Source: Desulfuromonadales bacterium C00003068 (lineage in GTDB: Bacteria > Desulfobacterota > Desulfuromonadia > Desulfuromonadales > Desulfuromonadaceae). From it: a stretch of 17,887 nt of DNA. The stretch is from contig MAXR01000039.1 of assembly GCA_001751155.1 (NCBI GenBank), positions 9,446 through 27,332 on the forward strand, given 5' to 3'. Position numbers and translations under genes: made by a program. This document shows positions 1 to 6,618 of the stretch, in pieces (the stretch's first letter is position 1; every line of letters starts with the position of its first letter). Below the pieces are notes generated by a model. The model saw nothing but the letters and a program-made list of their open reading frames with translations. It made no database searches and was not told the DNA's origin.

Positions 1-29
1 CCATGTTTTCATGATCGGCGACCTGAAGT

Positions 30-48
30 CTACGGCACGCTGCCGTAG
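30..48 (-). terminator. Perfect hairpin downstream of the DUF4124-like gene
   Basis: CTACGGCA and TGCCGTAG form a perfect 8-bp stem around a 3-nt loop, starting 8 nt past the stop codon of the minus-strand gene that ends at 56. No T tract follows on the minus strand, so this is either a weak or factor-dependent terminator or a 3'-end stabilising hairpin. The stem is certain from sequence; its function is inferred. Confidence 0.4.
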
Positions 49-55
49 TCGAGAG

Positions 56-424
56 TTATTGACCTAGAGGCTTAGCACTGTGACGAAATGCGGCGGGGAT
101 TTCATCGAAACGATCAGCGAAGTTTAACGCGCCCTGCTCATCTAAATAGAGATAACGTGTCTCAGCCGCTGCGGGTGTCGCTTGCGTCACCTCTTGCGCA
201 CGAATAGCTAACACCTCTTCCACAGTGGTAGCTGTTTCAATTTCTGGAGCTGATCGTTGATTTTCTAACTTAATAAGGCGCTGACGGAAATCCTGATAAA
301 ACTGCTGAAAATCATTCAGCAACGGCAAATCTTTGCCAGGATAGCGCAATAAAAACTGGTCACATACCAATAATAAGAGTAAAAAACTAACAAACCAAAT
401 AAAGCTAAAGGTCATTTTTTTCAT
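56..424 (-). CDS. Small membrane-anchored protein with a DUF4124-like tail
   Basis: This is a 122-residue protein of unknown function. Residues about 7-25 form one strongly hydrophobic helix, so it is probably anchored in the inner membrane with the rest in the periplasm. Residues about 35-60 are polar and helical. Residues 91-110 (YLYLDEQG then NFADRFDEIP) resemble the short DUF4124 beta motif, in which a Tyr-x-Tyr-x-Asp-x-x-Gly stretch is followed by a Phe-x-Asp segment. I chose the ATG at 424 because the hydrophobic segment follows at once and a GGGA lies about 10 nt upstream. A GTG at 466 would add 14 polar residues before the membrane helix and has no ribosome binding site. It is divergent from trxB and separated from it by a MITE-like element. 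A role in the envelope is inference only. Confidence 0.7.
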   Translation of the reverse strand: MKKMTFSFIWFVSFLLLLLVCDQFLLRYPGKDLPLLNDFQQFYQDFRQRLIKLENQRSAPEIETATTVEEVLAIRAQEVTQATPAAAETRYLYLDEQGALNFADRFDEIPAAFRHSAKPLGQ

Positions 425-486
425 AATGTAATCCCGTAACACAACAGAGCAACGGGGTTCGATCACCCGTTAACTATTGTTATTGA

Positions 487-500
487 GTAACTATTCAGCA
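487..500 (+). repeat. Left terminal inverted repeat of the MITE
   Basis: GTAACTATTCAGCA is perfectly complementary to the repeat at 616-629. It lies directly inside the left copy of the GTTATTGA duplication. Confidence 0.85.
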
Positions 501-615
501 CTCATCCATAAGGGCTTGTGTCGCCCATGGAAAGGGTGTCTGTCGCCCGGATGGCGACAGTCAAGCCCCATGGATGGGTTCATGCGTCCCTTGGAATGGG
601 TGACTCAAGCTCTTT

Positions 616-629
616 TGCTGAATAGTTAC
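616..629 (-). repeat. Right terminal inverted repeat of the MITE
   Basis: TGCTGAATAGTTAC is the exact reverse complement of 487-500. It is followed directly by the right copy of GTTATTGA at 630-637. Confidence 0.85.
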
Positions 630-633
630 GTTA

Positions 634-662
634 TTGATAGACTGATAGTCACACGCTAAAAC
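634..662 (+). promoter_or_regulatory. Candidate sigma-70 promoter of trxB
   Basis: TTGATA (634-639) is followed after 17 bp by TAAAAC (657-662), giving 5/6 and 4/6 matches to the -35 and -10 consensus. The -35 box overlaps the right target duplication of the MITE, so the insertion sits directly against this promoter. This is pattern matching only. Confidence 0.35.
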
Positions 663-741
663 TGTGTGGTAATTTTTCACAGCTAACATTAAAACGCAAC
701 CCATTCATCTGAACCAGATTTGATTTACTGGAGGAACGCAC

Positions 742-1671
742 ATGTCAGAAACAATTTACGATGTTGTCATTATTGGTGGTGGTCCAGCTGGGCTCACTGC
801 GGGCCTCTATTGTTCCCGCGCCCGCCTCAATACGCTACTCATTGAAAAAATGATTCTTGGTGGTCAAGTGATGATCACCACCGATGTTGAAAACTACCCT
901 GGTTTTCCTGGCGGCATCACTGGCCCTGAACTGATGGAACGCTTTCAAACTCATTGTCAAGAGTTCGGCCTTCAGGTTACCACAGGGGATGTGCAATCCA
1001 TTGAAGATCAAGGGAAAATTAAACACCTCATCGTTGATGAAAAAGAGATCCTCACTCGCTCTGTGATCATCGCAACGGGGGCAGAACCGCGCAAACTTGG
1101 CGTTCCGGGAGAGAAAGAACTCGTTGGCCGTGGTGTTTCATACTGCGCAACCTGTGACGGTGCATTTTTTCGCAATGCTACTGTAACCATCAATGGCGGC
1201 GGCGATACCGCTGTAGAAGAAGCGATGTTCCTTAGTCGCTTTGCTAGCAAAGTGTATCTTGTTCATCGCCGCGACCAACTGCGTGCGATTAGCCTTCTAC
1301 AGGAAAGACTTAATGCCAACGACAAGATTGAAGTCGTGTGGAACAGCACCATTGAATCATGTGAAGGGGACAACAGCGGCCTGACTCACATTAATCTCAA
1401 AAACACTCAGAGCGGTGAAGAATCAAAGCTCGAAACCCAGGGTTTATTTGTCGCCATCGGTGTCACCCCAAAAACCAGCTTCCTGCAAGGGGTTGTCGAT
1501 CTTGACGACAGTGGCTACATTATCACTGATTATCAATGTCAAACATCCGTACCGGGTATCTTTGCTGCGGGCGACGTGCGCCAAAGCGTGTTAAAGCAAA
1601 TTGCTACAGCCGTCGGTGATGGAGCGACATCGGCATCGGTGGTGGAAAAATATCTCGCCGAAAACGAATAA
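742..1671 (+). CDS. trxB: Thioredoxin reductase (NADPH-dependent, FAD)
   Basis: This is a cytoplasmic flavoenzyme that passes electrons from NADPH through FAD and a redox disulfide to thioredoxin. Its 309 residues are the usual length for the low-molecular-weight bacterial type. The FAD-binding GGGPAGL lies at 12-18. The redox-active Cys-Ala-Thr-Cys is at 135-138, followed by DGAFF. The second nucleotide-binding loop GGGDTAVEEA is at 152-161, with HRRDQLRA (175-182) supplying the basic residues that favour NADPH. FAAGDVR (274-280) is the C-terminal FAD motif. A GGAGG seven nt before the ATG fixes the start. It appears monocistronic: a MITE-like element lies upstream and a strong terminator directly downstream. 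No thioredoxin gene is nearby. Confidence 0.96.
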   Translation: MSETIYDVVIIGGGPAGLTAGLYCSRARLNTLLIEKMILGGQVMITTDVENYPGFPGGITGPELMERFQTHCQEFGLQVTTGDVQSIEDQGKIKHLIVDEKEILTRSVIIATGAEPRKLGVPGEKELVGRGVSYCATCDGAFFRNATVTINGGGDTAVEEAMFLSRFASKVYLVHRRDQLRAISLLQERLNANDKIEVVWNSTIESCEGDNSGLTHINLKNTQSGEESKLETQGLFVAIGVTPKTSFLQGVVDLDDSGYIITDYQCQTSVPGIFAAGDVRQSVLKQIATAVGDGATSASVVEKYLAENE

Positions 1672-1698
1672 CGCGCAGCACTTACACACATATTCCCC

Positions 1699-1738
1699 AA
1701 AAAGCCGAAACGGTCACTCTTGCCGCTTCGGCTTTTTT
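1699..1738 (+). terminator. Rho-independent terminator after trxB
   Basis: AAAAAGCCGAA (1699-1709) pairs perfectly with TTCGGCTTTTT (1727-1737), with CGG/CCG pairing further in and a T6 run at the 3' side. It lies 27 nt past the trxB stop. The A run on the 5' side could let it work in both directions. Confidence 0.9.
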
Positions 1739-1793
1739 GTGTCTATAATACTATTTAATGTTATTTATTTAAAAATATACCGACAGGATCAAA

Positions 1794-3317
1794 ATGCTGG
1801 CTAATATCCTATCTGGCGCATTGATTGGCATTGATGCGTACCCCGTAGAAGTTGAAGTCGATGTTACGCAGGGATTACCACAATTTGCAACAGTTGGCCT
1901 CCCTGAAGGGGCGGTAAAAGAGAGTAAAGACCGCGTTAAGTCAGCGATAAAAAACAGTGGCTACGATTTCCCCGTACGACGTATCACCGTCAACCTTGCC
2001 CCAGCGGATATTCGTAAAGATGCTGCATCGCTAGACCTACCTATGGCAATGGGAATCCTAACCGCGACCGGAGTGACCAACGAAAAAGCGAGCCGCTATC
2101 TCTATATGGGTGAACTGTCTCTCGATGGACGAATTAAAGCCGTTCGCGGCTGCCTCGCCGTGGCCGTGGCCGCTAAGGAGTGGGATCTCGATGGCTTAAT
2201 CTTACCCGTCGATAACGCCGCCGAAGGTGCGGTTGTCCAAGGACTACCGATCTTCGCCGTGCACGATCTCGCTCAAGTTGTCTCCTTCATAAATGGTGAA
2301 ACGACGCTGCAGCCAACACAAATCGACACCACCGCCCCCTTACCAATACAGGGAAACGGTGAAGATTTCTCTGAAGTTCGCGGCCAACAGCATGTAAAGC
2401 GTGCCCTTGAAATTGCTGCGGCAGGATCTCACAATATGCTGATGGTTGGACCACCTGGCAGCGGCAAGACCATGCTTGCCCGCCGATTGCCATCCATTTT
2501 ACCCAATTTACGTTTCGATGAAGCCCTTGAAACAACCAAGATTCACTCCATCTCGGGCCTGTTGGCCAAAAGCGATGCACTCATCCATACTCGGCCATTT
2601 CGTTCCCCCCATCACACCATCTCCGATGCAGGACTCATTGGCGGCGGCACCATTCCGCGCCCCGGTGAAGTTTCTTTAGCGCACAATGGCGTGTTATTTT
2701 TAGACGAACTCCCTGAATTTAAAAAAAATGTCCTCGAAATGCTGCGTCAACCGTTAGAAGATGGCCAAGTTGGCATTAGTCGCGCTGCCATGAGCCTAAC
2801 GTTTCCAGCATCGTTTATGATGGTTGCAGCAATGAATCCGTGTCCGTGCGGCTATTTAGGTGATAGTCAGCATGAATGCACCTGCACACCACCTATGCTA
2901 CAACGCTACCGCAACCGCTTGTCGGGGCCACTGCTCGACCGGATTGATCTCCATGTCGAAGTGCCGCGCATCTGCCATGAAGAGCTGGCTAACCCCAACG
3001 AGAGTGAATCCAGCGAGTCGATCCGTCAACGGGTCGAACAGGCGCGTAGCCATCAAGAACAACGCTTCCAACGTTGCGGTGTTCATGCCAACGCGCAAAT
3101 GCAGGCGCGCCATATTCGTAAATACTGCGCCGTTGACAGCACCGGGGAAAAACTTCTCGCCATCGTCACCGATAAACTCGGCCTGTCGGCACGAACCTAC
3201 AGCCGCATCCTTAAAGTAGCACGCACCATTGCCGACCTTGCTGGCAGCGAAACCATCTGTGAGCATCACCTAGCCGAAGCGGTTCAATACCGTAGCTTGG
3301 ATCGCCGCGCACCGTAA
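1794..3317 (+). CDS. comM: ComM/YifB-family Mg-chelatase-like AAA+ ATPase
   Basis: This is a 507-residue member of the YifB/ComM family. Haemophilus and Vibrio ComM are hexameric helicases that promote branch migration during natural transformation, but the gene is widespread in bacteria not known to be competent. Residues about 20-165 are the N-terminal ChlI-like S5 fold. The AAA+ core has Walker A GPPGSGKT at 219-226 and Walker [10 protein letters not shown] at 301-309. Four cysteines follow in [10 protein letters not shown] (348-357) and ECTCTP (361-366), the family's cysteine insert, and then SGPLLDRID (377-385). The C-terminal helical domain holds [20 protein letters not shown] (463-482). 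AGGA six nt upstream of the ATG supports the start. The length is normal and no other competence gene is visible here. Confidence 0.93.
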   Translation: MLANILSGALIGIDAYPVEVEVDVTQGLPQFATVGLPEGAVKESKDRVKSAIKNSGYDFPVRRITVNLAPADIRKDAASLDLPMAMGILTATGVTNEKASRYLYMGELSLDGRIKAVRGCLAVAVAAKEWDLDGLILPVDNAAEGAVVQGLPIFAVHDLAQVVSFINGETTLQPTQIDTTAPLPIQGNGEDFSEVRGQQHVKRALEIAAAGSHNMLMVGPPGSGKTMLARRLPSILPNLRFDEALETTKIHSISGLLAKSDALIHTRPFRSPHHTISDAGLIGGGTIPRPGEVSLAHNGVLFLDELPEFKKNVLEMLRQPLEDGQVGISRAAMSLTFPASFMMVAAMNPCPCGYLGDSQHECTCTPPMLQRYRNRLSGPLLDRIDLHVEVPRICHEELANPNESESSESIRQRVEQARSHQEQRFQRCGVHANAQMQARHIRKYCAVDSTGEKLLAIVTDKLGLSARTYSRILKVARTIADLAGSETICEHHLAEAVQYRSLDRRAP

Positions 3318-3359
3318 ACGGGCAAAGCAACCACACCCAAGGAGTAAGCAGCAATTCAC

Positions 3360-3388
3360 TTGAGTTTAAGCCAGAATCCGTTTATCGT
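3360..3388 (+). promoter_or_regulatory. Possible sigma-70 promoter for the methyltransferase gene
   Basis: TTGAGT (3360-3365) and TATCGT (3383-3388) are 17 bp apart, in the 101-bp gap after comM. Both boxes are imperfect (4/6 or better). No terminator is visible between comM and the next gene, so read-through from comM is equally possible. Confidence 0.28.
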
Positions 3389-3418
3389 TTTAATTCCTAA
3401 AAACGAGTGTGAAGGGCG

Positions 3419-4216
3419 GTGTCAGTGTACGATTTCAACCAGTGTAAACAGTGTGGCAAACGAAGTGGCAGCCCAAAATACAAGCTAAAAAACATGGTGC
3501 TCTACGCCTGTTCAGACTGTGACTTCCACTATACCAATGTTCTCGATGTACTTGACGATGGTGAAACACCCTCCCGCACATTATCAACAACAGAGCACCA
3601 CTATATCGAAAGCCAATTGCCACAAAACAGCCGCCAGCTCAGCCTCAACCTTGACTTTGTTCAGCAACACATAGAGGTAGCAGGATCAACCTGCCTTGAT
3701 ATCGGTTGCGGTGCTGGCGTTTTCCCTTCACTACTCCACCACGCGGGAGCAATGGTAAGCGCTATTGAACCGCAACCGCTGTTTCGCCAATTTTGCCACC
3801 AGCGCTTTGACATCACTCCGCACCATGAACTCATTGACAGCCCGTACTGGCAACAGGGCTTTGCTGAGCATTTTGATATCGTAACGCTGTGGGACACCCT
3901 CGAACATGTAAACTTCCCCGCCGAAACCATTACCGCTCTTAGCCGCGTGATCAAACCGCAGGGTTATCTCTTTTTAGATACACCCTCGCGCGACTCTTTT
4001 TCCTACCGTCTCAGTGAATGGTCGTACCGATTCAGTCGTGGCCGTAATCCGTTGATGCTCAACAGCCTCTATTCCGCCAAACGTTTTGGCCATAAACAGA
4101 TTTTCACCCAACAGCAGCTTTGGCAGCTTGTTGAGAAACACGGATTGACCATTATTGGCCGATCAGCTCTACATCGTGCTAAAAATAAGCATGTGATTGT
4201 TTGTCAAAAAAAGTAA
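3419..4216 (+). CDS. Class I SAM-dependent methyltransferase with N-terminal zinc ribbon
   Basis: This is a 265-residue methyltransferase of the Methyltransf_23 type; the substrate is unknown. Cys9-x2-Cys12 and Cys31-x2-Cys34 at the N-terminus look like a zinc ribbon. LDIGCGAG (93-100) is SAM motif I, with an acidic residue ending the next strand (Glu117), and a DIVTLWDTLEHV post-I region at 153-164. The C-terminal part with GHKQIFT (224-230) resembles enzymes that modify saccharides, lipids or small molecules, but that is not specific. The first start is GTG at 3419 and has its AAGGG only 2 nt away. A second in-frame GTG at 3425, 8 nt from AAGGG, is equally or more likely and would shorten the protein by two residues. 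It lies between comM and the sigma-54 activator with no evident functional link. Confidence 0.85.
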   Translation: MSVYDFNQCKQCGKRSGSPKYKLKNMVLYACSDCDFHYTNVLDVLDDGETPSRTLSTTEHHYIESQLPQNSRQLSLNLDFVQQHIEVAGSTCLDIGCGAGVFPSLLHHAGAMVSAIEPQPLFRQFCHQRFDITPHHELIDSPYWQQGFAEHFDIVTLWDTLEHVNFPAETITALSRVIKPQGYLFLDTPSRDSFSYRLSEWSYRFSRGRNPLMLNSLYSAKRFGHKQIFTQQQLWQLVEKHGLTIIGRSALHRAKNKHVIVCQKK

Positions 4217-4237
4217 CAACAAACAACAATCCTAACT

Positions 4238-4267
4238 GCGACAAACGCCCCTATTTCATGCTAGAAT
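4238..4267 (+). promoter_or_regulatory. Possible sigma-70 promoter for the PAS activator gene
   Basis: TAGAAT (4262-4267, 5/6 match) is preceded after 18 bp by GCGACA (4238-4243, 4/6 match). The position, 55 bp upstream of the chosen ATG, is sensible. This is weak evidence alone. Confidence 0.3.
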
Positions 4268-4321
4268 TCTACCGTCACACGATCATGCGAGGGATTGACT
4301 CACCTTTACGTTAGGATCCAT

Positions 4322-5635
4322 ATGAGTTCACCACAAGATAACTTACTCCACTTACATACCATTCTCGACAGTGTCGCTGACGGCGTTTTTACCGTCGATG
4401 ATGAGATGAAAATCACCTCATTTAATCGCGCTGCTGAAGAGATTACCGGCTTTAGTCGGGCGGAAGCGATGGGCCAACCGTGCTGCGAAGTGTTTCGCAC
4501 CAATGTATGTTTTGATCAATGCCCACTGCGAGAAGCCATTGATAAAGGCCGTAATATTACCAACCGCGAAGTCGATCTTCTCGATCATGAGAATCGCGAA
4601 ATTCCAATTTCAGTCAACGCTTCCGTCTTGCGTGATGAAGCGGGTAAAGCCATTGGCGGCGTCGAAACCTTCCGTGACCTCTCACAATTGCGCGCTTTAG
4701 CCAGCGAAGTGCAACACAGCTTTAGCTTTCAAAACATGATCAGCCGTAATCCACAGATGCAACAACTGTTCGATATCTTGCCCGATGTCGCCAACAGTGA
4801 TGTCACCGCGCTAATTCACGGCGAAAGCGGCACGGGCAAGGAACTTTTTGCCCAAGCCCTCCACAACCTTAGCCCGCGTAAAGATGGGCCACTGGTTGTC
4901 ATCAATTGCGGCGCACTCCCCGAACAGCTCCTCGAAGCCGAAATTTTCGGCGTTAAACGTGGCGCTTACACTGGTGCCGTTGCTGACCGCGCTGGACGAT
5001 TGTCTCTGGCTCAGGGTGGAACCCTTTTTCTCGATGAGATTGGCGATCTACCTCTCGCATTACAGGTTAAACTGTTACGCGTATTAGAGAACAACGAATA
5101 TCAAGCCCTCGGTAGCGATGAAACCCGTCACGCCGACGTTCGCTTTATTGCTGCCAGTCATCACGATTTAAATATTCTCGTCAGTCAAAAAAAATTCCGT
5201 CAAGATCTCTTCTACCGTCTCAACATCATCACCCTTAAAATTCCCGCCCTGCGTGATCGGCGAGAGGATATCCCCTTGCTGCTCGACATGGGCTTAAAAA
5301 AAATTTGCAGCAAACATGGCAAAAAAATTCAAGGATTCAGCTCTAAAGCGATGACATACCTACTCCAACACCCCTTTGATGGCAATGTTCGTGAACTGCT
5401 CAATATGGTCGAGCGAGCGGTAATCCTGTGCCGAGAAAACAAAATCAAACTGGAGCAACTGCCCTTTACCGTAAGTCAACAGCTTGAATCGGCCCAGCGC
5501 AAAACCCTCACCCGCCAAGAACTACAGCACCTCATTGAGCGCTACCGTGGCAATCGTCAACAGATTGCAAAACACCTCGGCATCGACCGCACAACACTCT
5601 GGCGCTGGATTAAAAAATATCAGATATCGCAATAA
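4322..5635 (+). CDS. PAS-domain sigma-54-dependent transcriptional activator
   Basis: This is a 437-residue bacterial enhancer-binding protein that uses ATP to open sigma-54 RNA polymerase promoters. Residues about 8-120 are a single PAS domain carrying Cys54, Cys55, Cys63 and Cys67, which may bind metal, an Fe-S cluster or act as a redox switch. The AAA+ core (about 138-375) has Walker A GESGTGKE at 167-174, the sigma-54 contact loop as GAYTGA at 214-219 (Tyr instead of the commoner Phe), and Walker B LFLDEIGD at 235-242. FRQDLFYRLN (292-301) covers the arginine-finger region. The Fis-type helix-turn-helix is at about 410-433 (NRQQIAKHLGIDRTTLWRWI). It has no receiver domain, so it should sense its signal directly through PAS. 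The ATG at 4322, five nt after AGGA, is preferred to a TTG at 4295. The GTTGCA repeats and sigma-54-like site just downstream make the next gene a likely target. Confidence 0.93.
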   Translation: MSSPQDNLLHLHTILDSVADGVFTVDDEMKITSFNRAAEEITGFSRAEAMGQPCCEVFRTNVCFDQCPLREAIDKGRNITNREVDLLDHENREIPISVNASVLRDEAGKAIGGVETFRDLSQLRALASEVQHSFSFQNMISRNPQMQQLFDILPDVANSDVTALIHGESGTGKELFAQALHNLSPRKDGPLVVINCGALPEQLLEAEIFGVKRGAYTGAVADRAGRLSLAQGGTLFLDEIGDLPLALQVKLLRVLENNEYQALGSDETRHADVRFIAASHHDLNILVSQKKFRQDLFYRLNIITLKIPALRDRREDIPLLLDMGLKKICSKHGKKIQGFSSKAMTYLLQHPFDGNVRELLNMVERAVILCRENKIKLEQLPFTVSQQLESAQRKTLTRQELQHLIERYRGNRQQIAKHLGIDRTTLWRWIKKYQISQ

Positions 5636-5636
5636 G

Positions 5637-5668
5637 GTTGCACGCGTTGCGCGACGATGCAGTGCAAC
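5637..5668. promoter_or_regulatory. GTTGCAC inverted repeat, possible upstream activator site
   Basis: GTTGCAC (5637-5643) and GTGCAAC (5662-5668) are perfect inverted half-sites, with another GTTGC at 5646-5650 between them. They begin right after the activator's stop codon and lie about 155-190 bp upstream of the sigma-54-like site at 5824, a normal enhancer distance. The same hexamer recurs at 5734-5747. As an alternative, the 7-bp stem could be a weak terminator for the activator gene, but no T run follows. Confidence 0.45.
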
Positions 5669-5733
5669 ACAAATAAACTTCTTAACTGTTTCAGCAAGTT
5701 ACAAACAATTACAACGCACACCACCATCCAAAC

Positions 5734-5747
5734 GTTGCACATGCAAC
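5734..5747. promoter_or_regulatory. GTTGCA-CA-TGCAAC palindrome, possible upstream activator site
   Basis: This is a perfect palindrome of two GTTGCA half-sites with a 2-bp spacer. It is centred about 85 bp upstream of the -24 element at 5824. It shares its half-site with the repeat at 5637-5668, which argues for a dimeric DNA-binding protein. The Fis-type activator encoded just upstream is the obvious candidate by inference. Confidence 0.5.
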
Positions 5748-5823
5748 ATGCCGAAGAATTTACAAACCACCAACAATTAAGCTAACTAGCTAATTTATTT
5801 ACCAATCTTCCCTAACAAATCTT

Positions 5824-5840
5824 TTGGCATCTATCTTGTA
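5824..5840 (+). promoter_or_regulatory. Sigma-54-like promoter upstream of the NifX-family gene
   Basis: TTGGCATCTATCTTGTA matches the -24/-12 pattern. The -24 box TTGGCA is perfect, and TTG of the -12 box falls at the correct spacing, but the usual GC is GT. Transcription would start near 5851, only 4 nt before the annotated ATG at 5855. Either the message is nearly leaderless, the true start is downstream, or the site is fortuitous. Confidence 0.45.
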
Positions 5841-5854
5841 ATATAACCAGCACT

Positions 5855-6301
5855 ATGTGTAGCGTTGAATTTCACACCAGGAACCAAACGGTTTCCACTG
5901 ATGCCAAAACGGCCAATACTATCATCATCGCAATTCCAAGTTATGGTGATCGTATTTTCCCGCGTTTTGATCAGGCTCACGAATTTAATTTTGCCGAAAT
6001 TAATTTAAAAAAAAGCAGCATCGAAACAATGACAACGCATCTTTGCCCAGCACAGGAAAACGACATGTGTTGCTGGTTGCATAAAATGGGCGTTAAAGGT
6101 GTGATCTGTTCGGGAATTCACCATCACCATCAAGTAAAGTTTCAGCAAATTGGAATTTGGCTCGTATGGGGAATGAGCGGAAATATTAAATCAACACTTC
6201 AGCAATGGCTAAAAGATCAACCTGCAATGGTCAATAAGAACCAGCACATTGGGTTCGACCAAACTAAAATGCTTGCATGCAATGAAACACCTTCTATGTG
6301 A
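5855..6301 (+). CDS. NifX/NifB-like dinitrogenase iron-molybdenum cofactor domain protein
   Basis: This is a 148-residue single-domain protein of the dinitrogenase Fe-Mo cofactor biosynthesis (NifX/NafY/NifB C-terminal) superfamily. Relatives bind or carry metal clusters and are common outside nitrogen fixers. The domain starts at about residue 23 with IIIAIPSYGDRIFPRFDQA, the family's opening strand and loop. LHKMGVKGVICSGI (75-88) and GIWLVWGMSGNIKSTLQQWL (100-119) are the later elements. Unusual features are four consecutive histidines at 89-92 and cysteines at 64, 72, 73 and 85. The first 22 residues are extra to the family, and no ribosome binding site precedes the ATG at 5855, so the start is uncertain. 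It follows a sigma-54 activator and GTTGCA repeats. In Desulfovibrio, related proteins of the orange-protein (orp) cluster are likewise under a sigma-54 activator; extending this analogy here is inference. Confidence 0.75.
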   Translation: MCSVEFHTRNQTVSTDAKTANTIIIAIPSYGDRIFPRFDQAHEFNFAEINLKKSSIETMTTHLCPAQENDMCCWLHKMGVKGVICSGIHHHHQVKFQQIGIWLVWGMSGNIKSTLQQWLKDQPAMVNKNQHIGFDQTKMLACNETPSM

Positions 6302-6378
6302 ATCTGCCGAGGGCTTTGAGAGGGGAGCTATCTTGGCATTGTAATGAATTATATTTATTATATTTTTATGTAATACGC

Positions 6379-6428
6379 GGGCAGGGCCTTTTATATTTCT
6401 TATGTGATCTCATGTTATGGCCCTGCCC
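6379..6428 (+). terminator. GC stem with 30-nt AT-rich loop, possible terminator or RNA element
   Basis: GGGCAGGGCC (6379-6388) and GGCCCTGCCC (6419-6428) form a perfect 10-bp stem around a 30-nt AT-rich loop, 78 nt past the stop of the NifX-family gene. CACCTTTTATC follows, a poor T tract. It could terminate that gene, but such a long loop is unusual. Its function is inferred. Confidence 0.4.
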
Positions 6429-6529
6429 CACCTTTTATCCTCACTGTTCCACCAGCCAAATCTCTGCTCAGCACCGCCACCCCCCTACTATCTATTAAAA
6501 TAATTCGCTCAAAAAATTCTATTGCCTAT

Positions 6530-6546
6530 TAGTAGGACATCTACTA
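6530..6546. promoter_or_regulatory. Operator-like dyad upstream of the first nitroreductase
   Basis: TAGTAG-GACAT-CTACTA is a perfect 6-bp inverted repeat with a 5-bp spacer, 73 bp before the start codon. A TATTAT sequence at 6550-6555 could be a -10 box just downstream, and TTGCCT (6522-6527) a -35 box, but at an overly long 22-bp spacing. That arrangement would need an activator. Low confidence. Confidence 0.3.
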
Positions 6547-6618
6547 CCGTATTATCATTCTAAAACGCAGCGCACACGTGCCTCAATCAACCATTACAAC
6601 ATAGAGGAACTCTAAACA

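Larger units (their letters stand above)
479..637. mobile_element. MITE-like palindromic element with 8-bp target duplication
   Basis: The element spans 487-629 (143 bp). Its ends are perfect 14-bp inverted repeats, GTAACTATTCAGCA at 487-500 and its complement at 616-629. GTTATTGA occurs immediately outside both ends (479-486 and 630-637), as expected of a target-site duplication. Further in, 514-528 and 596-610 pair with 13 of 15 matches, and a perfect 8-bp hairpin (CTGTCGCC/GGCGACAG, 540-547 and 553-560) sits at the centre. It has no plausible coding capacity for a transposase, so it would be mobilised in trans. Ends starting GTAA and an 8-bp duplication are features known for the IS66 family; assigning this element to IS66 is inference. 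Confidence 0.8.
6302..6618. other. 317-bp non-coding interval
   Basis: No convincing gene lies between the NifX-family gene and the first nitroreductase. A very AT-rich tract (about 6340-6370) is followed by a GC-rich stem closing an AT loop (6379-6428), then a C-rich, G-poor stretch, then a small dyad (6530-6546). An open frame starting with GTG at 6298 crosses the stem-loop and has no ribosome binding site, so I do not call it. Confidence 0.6.

Noticed and set aside
1..13. Possible start of another minus-strand gene (Met-Lys-Thr-Trp) at the window edge
   Set aside because: Only four codons are visible and the ribosome binding site is weak.
425..466. Earlier GTG start for the DUF4124-like gene
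   Set aside because: It would put 14 polar residues in front of the membrane helix and lacks a ribosome binding site.
477..659. 60-codon open frame on the plus strand
   Set aside because: It lies almost wholly inside the palindromic MITE-like element and has no ribosome binding site; the frame is a by-product of the repeat.
1744..1749. TATAAT upstream of comM
   Set aside because: A perfect -10 box, but no acceptable -35 box at 16-19 bp because that place is the trxB terminator stem.
5484..5780. 98-codon open frame overlapping the activator's 3' end
   Set aside because: It is an alternative frame of the activator's HTH region extending into the putative enhancer region; no family resemblance.
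6273..6282. TTGCATGCAA palindrome inside the NifX-family gene
   Set aside because: It resembles the GTTGCA sites but lacks the 2-bp spacer and lies within coding sequence; probably chance.
6326..6345. Second sigma-54-like TTGGCAT after the NifX-family gene
   Set aside because: There is no TTGC element at the required spacing downstream.
6298..6498. 66-codon open frame starting with GTG
   Set aside because: It runs through the 6379-6428 stem-loop and an AT-rich tract, has an odd composition and no ribosome binding site.
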